Below are positions 1 through 37,769 of a DNA stretch of 64,000 nt, one piece after another (position 1 is the first letter of the stretch; every line of letters begins with the position of its first letter). A model generated the notes under the pieces. It saw only the letters and a list, made by a program, of their open reading frames with translations. It was not told the origin of the DNA and did no database searches. A program made the position numbers and the translations under genes. Source of the DNA: Cheiracanthium punctorium (taxonomy: Eukaryota; Arthropoda; Arachnida; Araneae; Cheiracanthiidae); contig JAWZYV010016956.1 of NCBI GenBank assembly GCA_038373885.1, positions 744,001-808,000 on the forward strand, in the 5' to 3' direction.

Positions 1-280
1 TTACTTTTGTTTCCATAAAGTTAAATTGGTTGCCCCAAATGCATGGGCACCGGAAGGGGGGGGGGGATTGATATGCCAATTTCCGGGACCATGGTTTTCC
101 CATGTACATAGTATACATATTTGCGCGTATGTGTGTAGATGTTTACTGCTCCCTGAACATTGAATTTCCGATGATCAAATTTTAAAATTTTTTTTGACCC
201 GTGTATAAGTCCACCCCCTCCCACTTTCAATCCAAATTTTTGTCCAAAAAAAGTGGGCTTATACATGAGTATATACGGTA
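1..280. repeat. Dispersed repeat with G12 tract and CCGTATATACTC-type end
   Basis: Read on the minus strand, the segment starts ACCGTATATACTCATGTATA near position 279 and continues as a C/G-skewed stretch, ending at a run of about 12 G at 55-66. Sequences beginning with an ACCGTAT..ACTC..TATAAG module are typical termini of short DNA transposons in many animals. The left end and any TSD are not visible, so the class is uncertain. Confidence 0.35.
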
Positions 281-361
281 AGTAATATATTTTTAAATTA
301 GTATAAAACAGATTGCAATTTTCTTAATTGATGGTACCTCTAAGTAAAATTTCAATATCTA

Positions 362-28010
<27,649 letters not shown>

Positions 28011-28400
28011 ACTGTACAAAAACAGTAGTAGAAAAACTTTATATACTTAATTTAAAAGTCCCATTACACATTATGACATAGACAGGAAATTTAAATTTTC
28101 CTGTGATTATAATCATGGGTGCATATTTTCTGATTAAAATCTGTAATGAATTTATTATAAAAACTTTATAAAAGACTTAAGCGGTAACTATCGAAGAAAA
28201 TAGATGCAGTTTTTTTTTTTTTTTGATGTGTCATAGGCATGCAGAAATGATTTATGCCTTTATGACATAATTTGTTATTTACAAATACAAAAACTACCGG
28301 CAGGCGAACGAACGAGCAGAAGACGCAGTAACGATAGGAAAGTAAAATTTACTTCTTCCAATAAGAGTTTAGTATTTTTATGACGTCACAAAAAGACGTC
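28011..28400 (-). promoter_or_regulatory. NSMAF upstream region with a consensus CRE
   Basis: A palindromic CRE, TGACGTCA, lies at 28381-28388 and a half-match GACGTC at 28395-28400, about 370 bp upstream of the NSMAF start codon. A small GC-richer patch (28299-28340) sits between. No TATA box is evident. Function is inferred from motif and position only. Confidence 0.4.
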
Positions 28401-28749
28401 CAGCTAAGGTGGTCATATTTTTGAACATAAAATTTAGGACATGTCCCCAAATTTTAAACAAAATCAAGGACATTTTATAATTAATGAAATAATTAACAGT
28501 AATCTAATTAAAAACAATGTAATAATTAATAATTGCCCACAATTGATTTTTTACATTTTGGGGACAAATTGCAAAAAAACACAGAAATTGGGGACTAGAT
28601 TAAAAATTTAATCTGACAGAACAAAATATGTGGAACTGCGATCGCACCTGTAGTAGGGGCCGTCAGCTCCTGAAGTTTATCACTGATAAGGTAATCCCTC
28701 GTTTATTGATTTCTGTCTCCCCAAAGACTTTCATTATAACACTGCAGCT

Positions 28750-29985
28750 CGTACAATAACATGTTTGACTCTGACCACCTTCCCATTCATATTAGTGTTG
28801 ATTTGCTCTTCCACTCTCCTCCAATTAAGAAAACATATACTCGTACTAAATGGAGAATTTACACAGAGTCTTTGTTGGGTGCTCAGTTTGAAAACTTGCA
28901 TCTTGACTCTCCCACCCAAGGGCGGATCCAGAAACCTTTTTCGGGGGGGGCGCAAATAGTGAATACTCATTTTATCTAGTGTAAAGCCTACTTAATATTG
29001 GTGAAAGCCCCATTTATCTAGTGTAAATATATTTTTCTCGGGGGGGGGGCGCGCGCCCCCTGCGCCCTCCCCCTGGATCCGCCTCTGCTCCCACCTCACT
29101 TAACTCATAGCAGTGGTTAAGGTTACAATTAAAAATTTAAATGATACCTTAACCACTGCCAAAAATCTTGCCTCTTACGAGTGCCCTTATAACAACTTCA
29201 ATCTCCTCTCTGCTGATATCAAACAAAAGATTAGAGATAGGAACAGAGCTAGGCTCTCTAGATACACCGTCAAGAGCGCTGGGAGTCTTTTCTAGAAGAA
29301 CTAAATCAAGACGAGTTCAATGTTTGGAAAATAATTAAAAGATTTCAGAGGAAAAAAAACGATTTCCCACCTCTACAGAGCCCTTCAGGTATTGCTACAC
29401 GGATGAGGACAAAGCTAACACTCTAGCGCAAGCATACAAACAACAATTCACTGTACACTCTGATCTCGTTAACCCTGATTTTGATAGAGATATCAAGGCT
29501 CAGATTGAGGACTTTCTAAGTCGTCCCCCGACTCAGTACTTACCCCTTACTACTAACTTAGAAGTATGCGAAATAATTAGCAAACTTAACAATAGAAAAG
29601 TCCCCGGCATAGACAACATAACTAATCTTATGCTTAAAAATATACCACACAACATTCTTGATCTTATAACGCAAATCATAAACATAATTCTCGATCTCAA
29701 AGTCTTTCCTGATGTTTGAAAAACGGCCATTGTTTGTGCCATTCCTAAGTCTGGTAACCTGGCTATCCCAGAAAATTACAGACCCATTAGCCTTTTGAAC
29801 AGTCTCAGTAAAGTAGCTGAAAAAATTATCCTCAGGAGACTTAACTCTCACTTGCGGGATAACAACATCATCATTCCTGAGCAATTTGGCTTTAGACCCA
29901 AACATGCTACCACTCACCAGCTCCTCAGAGTAGTGGAATTTCTTTCTGAGGGCTTTAACCTCAAGGAATCCACCGGAGCAGTAAT
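28750..29985 (+). pseudogene. Truncated jockey-like LINE (endonuclease end plus N-terminal reverse transcriptase)
   Basis: The frame starting near 28761 has the endonuclease motif SDHLPI. After the inserted MITE it resumes with reverse-transcriptase motifs: NRKVPGIDNITNLMLKN, IPKSGNL, ENYRPISLLNSLSKVAEKI, then PEQFGFRPKHATTHQLLRV. Several stops and frameshifts (for example a stop near 29718) show it is dead. Similarity ends near 29985, before the catalytic Asp-Asp motif, where a 90-bp tandem repeat region follows. Confidence 0.88.
28917..29087. mobile_element. hAT-like MITE inside the LINE, 171 bp, TSD CTCCCACC
   Basis: CAAGGGCGGATCCAG and CTGGATCCGCCTCTG are 15-bp inverted repeats with two mismatches. 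The 8-bp duplication CTCCCACC is perfect (28909-28916 and 29088-29095). It interrupts the LINE reading frame. G9-type runs occur near both ends. Confidence 0.92.
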
Positions 29986-30046
29986 GCTGCTCTCCGCGAC
30001 TATATTCATGTCTTGAAGCTGTCGCTGTTACTCAAAATATTTTTTT

Positions 30047-30226
30047 CGAATCCGATAATTGTGTTTGCGATGGGAAAACGGTCAATGTGTTTGGGATGCG
30101 ATACTTGGTTTGGAGGGGAAACGGTTCTACGTGTTCCGAATCCGATAATTGTGTTTGCGATGGAGAAACGGTTCTATGTGTTTGGGCATGCGATACTTGT
30201 CTTCGGGATGGGATACGGCTCGATGT
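30047..30226. repeat. Two-copy 90-bp tandem repeat
   Basis: CGAATCCGATAATTGTGTTT starts at 30047 and again at 30137, and the copies share most of their length (CGATGG(A/G)(G/A)AAACGGT, GCGATACTTG). It is GC-richer than the surroundings and abuts the truncated LINE. Confidence 0.85.
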
Positions 30227-30505
30227 TTGCAACTGGAGGCAACAGTGACCACTTCTTTATAACAGGTCAACATGTAACATGTTTATAACATGTCAAGAGG
30301 CAAATTTTTCCGCCCACTGGGCAAACAATCTAATCCACTCGTGACGTCACTTCCGGCCAGGCACCTCATCTTTCGATCAACACATTTTTGTTAATTCATT
30401 GTGTTGATCATCTAATACGAGTATTCTTAAAGATAGTCCAAATTTAATTGTTGAAGGTGCATTTCACCAGCCGGCACACCATGGACCAAAAAATTAGTCC
30501 ACCCA

Positions 30506-31081
30506 ATGAAAAATTCGGTATTTAGGTCTATTTTGACCAACAACACCGTTGTTCAATTCATCACCTACGCCATTCTCAATAGCATCAAATACGTCATTAA
30601 AGAAATTATAGAAGACGGTGAGCCAGAATGGAGTCCCAGAAAGCAAGCCACGTTCCTTCAATATTGTGCCGCATCGAGAAAATGTCATCCCATCATAGAG
30701 GAGAAAATACGATGGCAAGTGGTGCATCGCAAGCTCTTGAAACCAGCGAAACGATTCCTCCAGAATGCGGACTGCCGCTGCAGCTACGTTATCGATAAGA
30801 ATCTGTTCCTGGTGATTGGCAACTTCACCTTTGGGCTTAGATCCGTTCACCAGGAACAGATTCACCTCATTCAAACGACAAGCTCGCCTGTCCTGTTGTT
30901 CTTGGGTAAACCCAAGGCTCAGACTCTTCAAGAAAGGAGTTTACCGCCTGAGTTACTAGGTCTATTCTGGAGGTTTACCCTGAAACTTGACAGGCGATAT
31001 GTCATCCGAGCGCCCTACCGATACGTGCTGCTGACGGTGGGAAAAACTTTTTTTCACTTCATATTCTGCCGGAGTCGATGA
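30506..31081 (+). pseudogene. Unidentified intronless coding remnant, plus strand (191 codons open)
   Basis: An uninterrupted 191-codon frame stands out in this AT-rich contig. Its first 110 or so codons prefer C in third position (TTC, ATC, ACC, TAC, GCC), which favours it over the overlapping 145-codon frame on the other strand. An upstream ATG in good context (CACCATGG at 30478) is in another frame, so the 5' end may be shifted. I do not recognise the family. It contains a 16-bp hairpin (30800-30862). It might be a host, transposon or viral gene. Confidence 0.4.
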
Positions 31082-31263
31082 GGAGCCCGGACGACATGAG
31101 GTAAATCGAGAGCTAGACCACCAGCAAGACTAGGAGCAACAGCAGCAGCAGCAGCAGCCACCGCCAACCCCTGTGACGAACTTTGTGAAAGTTTGTGTTT
31201 GGACATTTTCTCTAGCTCGGATTCTGATTGATCTCGAACGCATTCATCTCCATTATCAGTCAA
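31054..31263 (-). pseudogene. Short acidic/poly-Ala frame, unidentified
   Basis: A 69-codon minus-strand frame begins with an acidic stretch and then encodes an alanine run from an (AGC)n tract at about 31141-31158. No domain is recognised; the repeat tract alone could keep the frame open. Confidence 0.2.
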
Positions 31264-31522
31264 GATTTTTAGATTTTTAAAACTTTTTGAAGTGTTTTTA
31301 TGGAATAATTATCGTACAAGGTACAGAACAGAAATAGGACAATGTTGATAAAACCATGCCCTTTTCAAAACACTGAGTCGCAGGTGACAAATCAGGACTC
31401 GATATTTGTAAAATAATTTCTCCACACAGGCATGTCAAAAATACTTGGTGTCGATAGATCTGAGAATCCCCAAAAAACTGAGATGGAAGGAGCCAAGGCA
31501 GGAAGCTAGTCAAACTGTTTGC

Positions 31523-31570
31523 TGTTGTAGAGAAGGTGAAAAAAAATTTTTTTTCACCTTCTCTACAACA
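31523..31570. repeat. Perfect 48-bp palindrome with no spacer
   Basis: TGTTGTAGAGAAGGTG followed by A8 (31523-31546) is exactly mirrored by T8 and CACCTTCTCTACAACA (31547-31570). It could form a cruciform or a 24-bp stem. Confidence 0.95.
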
Positions 31571-31679
31571 GAAAAATCCCCCCCCCCTTTCTCGAAACAA
31601 AAAAAGTTTATCCGTTTTATTCAGACGGCCGTTTCCACGATGGATTGATGCAAAAAATGCGCTCCCAACTAGCTGAGAG

Positions 31680-31804
31680 TCAGGGGGGGATATCGGGATA
31701 TATCCCCCCCCGAAATTTTGGGATTAGTGATGAAATTCCGTCTATTTATGCGCATATAAGTTCATATCCCCCCCCCCCCGAAAAATTTTCCTGGCTACGC
31801 GTCT
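31680..31804. mobile_element. Short hAT-like insertion, 125 bp, TSD GCTGAGAG
   Basis: Perfect 8-bp duplications GCTGAGAG at 31672-31679 and 31805-31812 bracket a segment ending TCCTGGCTACGCGTCT and carrying C8 and C13 runs. The left end (TCAGGGGGGG) is degenerate relative to the right, so it may be end-truncated. Confidence 0.75.
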
Positions 31805-32311
31805 GCTGAGAGTATAGGCACAGCGATCGGTCTTGTAGTGTAGCGTTCGATGCATCTTTGGAATCTCCGGGGCATAATCCGTCTTCTTCACCCAGTCCAT
31901 CACGTTGGGAACTCGTAGCTCCTCGACGACGCACGGAATCCCACAACGCTGGAACAACTGCAGTTGATAGTTTACCTGCACGTGCACAAAGTCGAAAACG
32001 TCCAGACTGGCATACTACTGCTGCAGATGATATCCGAGGTATTCGATGGGAGTGCAACTGTTGCTGAAGTCGGACCTGTGGACGGACACGAGACCGTGGA
32101 GTTGTTTGGAGATGAACCTGTTGTCTCCTCGGGTGAAAGGGAGATTTGCCAAATGCAGCACGACGCCGAACACTGGTTTCACAGGACGTTCCTAGACGCG
32201 AGCAATGTAGACCTCTTTAGGGACGTATCGTCGCAAGGAAAAGAACCCGTTGGAATGGCTAAAGTACGGTATGTCAACCGATCTGTCTGTGTCTGGCGAT
32301 TCGAATGTTAA
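31805..32311 (-). pseudogene. Unidentified decayed coding region, minus strand
   Basis: Reading leftward from 32311, one frame stays open for about 165 codons apart from two stops (near 32196 and 32014), with GC-rich third positions. A 49-residue intact stretch lies at about 31820-31990. No catalytic motif is recognised. The 125-bp element at 31680 sits at its downstream edge. It is older than the intact transposase nearby and may belong to an endogenised virus or lost mobile element; this is unresolved. Confidence 0.4.
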
Positions 32312-32461
32312 AGTACCACGTGAAAAAAAATCTGAGTTTTTGGATCGCGCTCTACCACCTATCCCAGCATTTCTGGACGTTCGTGCGGGTCGCTTGTCCG
32401 TTTTTTTATGGGAAACGTTTCTGGAGATTAATGTAACTACTGTTTCAGATTTCCCCCCTCC

Positions 32462-32497
32462 TATATAAGCCGGCGTTTTGCTCGTTCGCTTCAGTCT
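32462..32497 (+). promoter_or_regulatory. TATA box plus initiator of the zinc-finger remnant
   Basis: TATATAAG at 32462-32469 is followed by the arthropod-type initiator TCAGTC at 32491-32496, with 31 bp from the first T to the initiator A. The first ATG is at 32515. Spacing and motifs are textbook for a Pol II core promoter. Confidence 0.7.
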
Positions 32498-32518
32498 AGT
32501 TCCTTCTCGCAGAGATGA

Positions 32519-32731
<213 letters not shown>

Positions 32732-33979
32732 TAGACAGGGTTGGTCAGGAGCGTACAGCTGAAGAAGCACCTCCGCACAGGGCCTTCTCTATTCTACTCA
32801 CCGGGCCTGCTCCTTGAAAAGAAGGGGTCTAGAAATGAGTCCGGTTTGTTCCGCTGGAGATAAGGAATACTGAGCAAATACCTTTAACGGAGGGATAATT
32901 CAAAGTGTTTAATTACGAAAAAAATGTAAAATCGCCTTTTTAAAGCAGTACCACATTTATTGACTAAAAGGCAAAATGTTATTATTATAATTTTGTAATC
33001 GCCTTATTTGTTTATTTCAACTTTCTTTTAGAAACACGATGGAAATCGTTAGCGAAACCTTTTGATTTGAAAATAGTTTCCTTTCTTCTGACAATATATT
33101 TATTGCTCACCATTATTAAATTAAATTCAGAATAATTTAATAATCATGTATAGATAACCGAAATGGATGATATGAAATCTTTGCTATTGATCATGTTTCC
33201 AACTTTCCCAAAACTCGCTAAATGTAATTTTTCATTGCAAACTCTTTAATAAATATACCAATTCTGAAAAAAGCTAACTGAATAAAGCGATTTGAGTAAG
33301 TATAAATGCATTGCCTTTAAAGAAATTATTAAAAGTGAACATTAGCATAATTGTTTCTTCAAAAAGTTCATATTGGAAATCCAACTCTGTAACGCTGATA
33401 TCAGACTGACGATAGTAGACAATTTTTAACAAAAATATTATTTTACTATAGTTCCTAACTGGTTGTTGAACACATTTATTTAAGTGCAAACCTTCTATTT
33501 TCCTATTTTAAGAAAACCTTTTTGAACAAAGTTAATAGTATAGTAACATAGAAAATGTTGCATATGTATATGTGTTAAAGAAACAATACAAAATATGAAA
33601 ATACAATGTTTATTCAACAATATTTCGAGGCAACTTAGCAAATTTAAGCGTGGCATTAACATTTTTCATACACATTTTTTTAATCATAGTGTATTAAAAA
33701 ATATTCATATGACTGTGTTTTTCTAGAATAACGTGAGCATAAAATAATTGAAAAAAGGTGAAAAGTTTGTGACATTTGATTAATATTGTAACACAAAAAT
33801 GTATTTTATCCTTGAGCACTCATTCTTTAAAAAGCTTTCAGCTTAAACTGTTTTCAAATACTCTAGATTAAGGCAGCAAAATAAAGTAAAAATTTGACTT
33901 ACTCTCTTTCAGTTAAATTGACATATTATTAATCAATAATTTCAAAAAAGCATTTGTAAAATTGTACAAAGTTATACAT

Positions 33980-34013
<34 letters not shown>

Positions 34014-34022
34014 GAAAATGAA

Positions 34023-36860
34023 TCACCCAGAGTTGACAGTTGAAAGTTTTTTCTGCATCTTTTTAGCATTTTTTTCTTTATTTTGGTCGTTTCTCTGCTT
34101 GCAATAATTATTTAAAAAGATATTGCATGCAATAGCAATACATTTATTTATTAAAACTTCTGACGATATCCCACAAGAACAAACATTAAGAGGAAGATCA
34201 TTTGATAAGGAAATTTTATCTTTTACAAGTCTAGTTAGAAGCTTTCTCTGACAATTAATATTTAAAAAGAGTTCTTCGAATTCTTCTGAAATTAGAGTTT
34301 CAAAAATTTGAAATGTATGTAGCACTATTTTAATGGTGAACTCTTTAGGCCATTGCAATCCCCCTCTATCAGAAAGTGCTATATATTCAGCTAAATCACT
34401 GGAATATTCACAAGAAAGCTCTTTGTCTGTTACTATGAGGGATATGCAATCAACACACAAAATTGTGTTTTTTACTTTATGTGCTATATAACCAGCTACG
34501 TAAGTTAAAACTGGCATAAATTTGTCTGGAATTTCAGATGTTTTGTATATTACCTCAGTAAAATCTTCAGGGTAATCAATTGACTCCTGAACGTCCATTG
34601 AGTCATTTACATCCAGAATTTTTATAGTTATATCTCCCGATAATTTTGAGCGCAGTTTTATTAATTCCAAAACTTTTAGTTTTTTTTCAGATTCCAAAAT
34701 TTGCCTAAATGCAACTGAGTAATTACCGCCAGACATTTGCCTGTACTGGCCAAAACGAGCTTCTAAATTATCAGTTTGAAACTTTCCCAATAACAAATAT
34801 TTAGGATTATAAACATCAAACATATGCTCAATTAATTGTAGCATAGTTTGAGTTGTATGTTTTAAAGAAAAATTAGTTTCCTTGGAAAGTGAACCCCCCT
34901 TTTCTGGTAAATTTAAGTTTTTTTTTGTTTCTGATGGGAGTTCTGATAATACCTGCCAAGACTGTACCCAGGATGCAAATTCTCTCAGGAAATGAACATT
35001 TGAATGTCCTCTACTAGTTATAGGATCACAAAAAGTATTGCGTAAATGTTTACCCTTCAATGGATGCTTACAATTAACAACATTCCACCAATTTAACATA
35101 TAAGATACAAATTTCTTTGTCTGAGAAAGATCACTACCGAACTTTTGAATATTCAATTCTAAAGCAGTTGTATTACTTTCATGAAATATATTTATTGCGT
35201 GAGTTACATTCTGCCGTTCAGTTGACGAAGGGAATAAAACTTTGCGATTTAATTTAGGCGCTTGCTTTACAGTGTGGTGATTTTCTGAATCATAAATTTG
35301 TTTTAAGTGCAAGACGCTAGCAACTATAATTTCTTTAGACTCATTTGGGTTAGGGACAAAAAAGGTCTGATTTGTAGATTTTTGGTTTAGCCAATTATTG
35401 CGAACGCTTTTAAGGATATGGCAGGTATCAAAAAGAAAAAACAATTTTTTACTAGTATCAAAAGGGTTATTTATATATGACTTTAATGTACCACCACACA
35501 TTAAGCTAAACATATTTCGATTAATCCGATTGTTGTCTGAGATGAGTGAGACAACTTCATAACCACAATCATTGAGCAAGTGTAAAACTTTAAGTGTATA
35601 ATAGTGCAGTTGTTCAGCAGTCAAATTTTTAACAGGTATTAATGCTATGACGTCTTTATTTTTGGAAAATATTGAAGAGAGCATAAAAGCTTGAACAGTA
35701 CTTGCTTCTGTTTTTGCATTGTCAGAAACACCCACAATATTCCCTCCTTTGTAACTCACACAAGGATTTATATATATTTCATCAAGTAATACGTTTACAA
35801 TTTTTTCATGTTTTTCTAAGAGTTGTGCCTTTTTAAGTAAATAATTCTTATGCTTACTTATATTATTACTATTGTTGTTAGAGTTAAGACTAGCTGATAA
35901 TTTTCTAAGATATGATGGATGAGGGAGCAAAAGAACGTGACTTTGGTGTAGCATTAAATATGCAGCAGGATAACTGTAATATAATTTACAAGACCAGAAT
36001 AAAGTTTCTGGACTATACTGTTTTTTACATCTTGTTGTCAGAAGTAACTGTTCACAAATAAACTTGACAGTCGGAATATTTTCATCGCTATCATCTAAGC
36101 TTTCATGAAGATTTGTCAAACAGTTCACCACAACTTCAATTTTTTTCTCGTACGTAAGATTTGCAATATTCAAAGATGACAAGAAGCTTAAGACGCTATC
36201 AAGTTTCGTCCACCTATCTAGCTTATTTTCTTTTCCTAAAATAAAAGCTAACAGTGTTTTGCCTTCAAACACTAAACCATCTTTAAATACCAAGACTGTC
36301 AGATCTTGCATGACTTTAAAACTTATAGTGATTGCGGGATAGTTTTCAAAAGACATTTGGTAAATAACAAGGAAATTTGCTTCAATAGAAACTGACCAAG
36401 AACTATTTAATTTGCCTTTGATTCCTTCAGAAAAATTCTGAAAAGAATCAATTTTATCTTCTAGTAACCACTTTTCGAAATTTTCATCATCTCGTCTTTT
36501 ATTTGATTCTCTTCTTGAATCGGGCGATTTTCTTTTTGTTGGGAGTTTCTTCGTTAAATATGATGGCTGATTTTCAAAAATTGTAGGATATGCGTCTTTA
36601 GTTAAAGCTAATTTTAATCTGGGAACAATAAGCAATGAACCGTCATCTCTAACAGCCTTATCTTCACGAATTATGTTTTGTTCTTCAAAATGTTTAATAC
36701 AAACAGCCGCTCGTTTTCCTGGAATGAAATCTTTTCTATTTATGCATTTTATCCATTTTTCTCTCAGCTGGATATCTTTCGGGAAACTAAATACTGTGGT
36801 ATATTGCTTTACAGAATCGTAATTTGACGAGCAACCGGGAACAGAACATCTACGAGGCAT
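34023..36860 (-). CDS. THAP-domain P-element-type transposase (THAP9-like), 945 aa, intact
   Basis: This cut-and-paste transposase acts on its own element ends in the nucleus. Residues 1-90 form a THAP zinc-binding DNA-binding domain: C5 and C10 in MPRRCSVPGC, then VCIKHF supplying the C..H pair, plus the conserved FPK. Basic linkers (KRKSPDSRRESNKRR) follow near residue 110. The central RNase H-like region has LLDEIYI, SLISDNN and FDTCHILKSVRNNWL, matching the acidic and D..H.LK..RN signatures of P-type transposases. Near the C terminus are FQTDNLEARFGQYRQMSGG and LSDRGGLQWP, both typical of THAP9 and its arthropod relatives. The start directly follows a splice acceptor (TTTTTTCAG|ATG), so the ORF is likely one exon behind a 5'UTR intron. 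Length fits the family (about 750-1000). No stop or frameshift was seen. Confidence 0.95.
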   Translation of the reverse strand: MPRRCSVPGCSSNYDSVKQYTTVFSFPKDIQLREKWIKCINRKDFIPGKRAAVCIKHFEEQNIIREDKAVRDDGSLLIVPRLKLALTKDAYPTIFENQPSYLTKKLPTKRKSPDSRRESNKRRDDENFEKWLLEDKIDSFQNFSEGIKGKLNSSWSVSIEANFLVIYQMSFENYPAITISFKVMQDLTVLVFKDGLVFEGKTLLAFILGKENKLDRWTKLDSVLSFLSSLNIANLTYEKKIEVVVNCLTNLHESLDDSDENIPTVKFICEQLLLTTRCKKQYSPETLFWSCKLYYSYPAAYLMLHQSHVLLLPHPSYLRKLSASLNSNNNSNNISKHKNYLLKKAQLLEKHEKIVNVLLDEIYINPCVSYKGGNIVGVSDNAKTEASTVQAFMLSSIFSKNKDVIALIPVKNLTAEQLHYYTLKVLHLLNDCGYEVVSLISDNNRINRNMFSLMCGGTLKSYINNPFDTSKKLFFLFDTCHILKSVRNNWLNQKSTNQTFFVPNPNESKEIIVASVLHLKQIYDSENHHTVKQAPKLNRKVLFPSSTERQNVTHAINIFHESNTTALELNIQKFGSDLSQTKKFVSYMLNWWNVVNCKHPLKGKHLRNTFCDPITSRGHSNVHFLREFASWVQSWQVLSELPSETKKNLNLPEKGGSLSKETNFSLKHTTQTMLQLIEHMFDVYNPKYLLLGKFQTDNLEARFGQYRQMSGGNYSVAFRQILESEKKLKVLELIKLRSKLSGDITIKILDVNDSMDVQESIDYPEDFTEVIYKTSEIPDKFMPVLTYVAGYIAHKVKNTILCVDCISLIVTDKELSCEYSSDLAEYIALSDRGGLQWPKEFTIKIVLHTFQIFETLISEEFEELFLNINCQRKLLTRLVKDKISLSNDLPLNVCSCGISSEVLINKCIAIACNIFLNNYCKQRNDQNKEKNAKKMQKKLSTVNSG

Positions 36861-37769
36861 CTGAAAAAATCGAAACCTTTATGTAGTGACCTTATTATAT
36901 TACGTATATACTAAATATGTCATGCTTCAGAAAATATTCCAATGAAATTCTACGTTTAAGAATTTTCCCAGAGTTCCATAACTGGCATAATTTATCGCTA
37001 ATTATTGTGTGTAGTATAGCTTGTGAAGAGGCATCCTGAAAAATTTCAAGTCACTTAAGAGATTTATTTTCTTTCCTAAACAAGTCGCATGAAACAATTT
37101 TTTCCCCTTCAAAAGGCAGTCCCAATTCTTTCATTTAAAAAATGAAGAATTTTTAAAGCAGTATATTAACGAATCAAAATGTATGAGAGAGAATGGAACA
37201 TTCAGAATGCCTTTTCCCGGTGTTTTCTTTGCAATGTTGTTAACATTAAGCGTATAAAAATGATTAAATACTCATGATACGTTTAAGAATAAAGTAACAA
37301 AGTATAAAATAATGAGGTAACATCTTAAATGAGTAGTATTTTATAATAATTTTCACGTGTTACAATGCAATTTTTGTGTATGAGAGCTATATCTGAATGT
37401 TGCATATAGCCTTCAGTTAGAAATTATAGGAATACATAGCATTTTTCACCATGTGCTCTAATTAAATAACACTAAAAGATGTATGATTGACTCTGCATCA
37501 AATTATAACCCTTTTAGTTTTACTTTTTCGAAAAATAAACGTACAAACACATATATTGAAAGAAATAAAATAATGAAGTACAGGAAAAGACATTACATCC
37601 TCTCTATTATATCTATTTTAAAGTACCTAGTTTTAAAATATTTAAGATTCCCCTAGACTTATAACTCGATACGTTGAAAAGTGGCTCTTCTTTTGCGGAT
37701 AGCTTGAGTAAGTCAAAGAAAGCTATACTACACTTAATTTAAAAAAAAAAAAGGTAAAGATCACTTACC
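36861..37769 (-). promoter_or_regulatory. Predicted 5'UTR intron of the THAP transposase
   Basis: A strong donor, AAG|GTAAGT (GT at 37767-37768, exon end 37769), and an acceptor TTTTTTCAG directly before the ATG at 36860 delimit an intron of about 908 bp. Upstream sequence to the right TIR (37973) would be the first noncoding exon and promoter. Splicing is inferred from consensus only. Confidence 0.55.

Noticed and set aside
30494..30931. 145-codon open frame on the minus strand
   Set aside because: It overlaps the plus-strand frame at 30506-31081, whose codon third positions look more like real coding sequence. I treat the minus frame as its shadow, though I cannot exclude the reverse.
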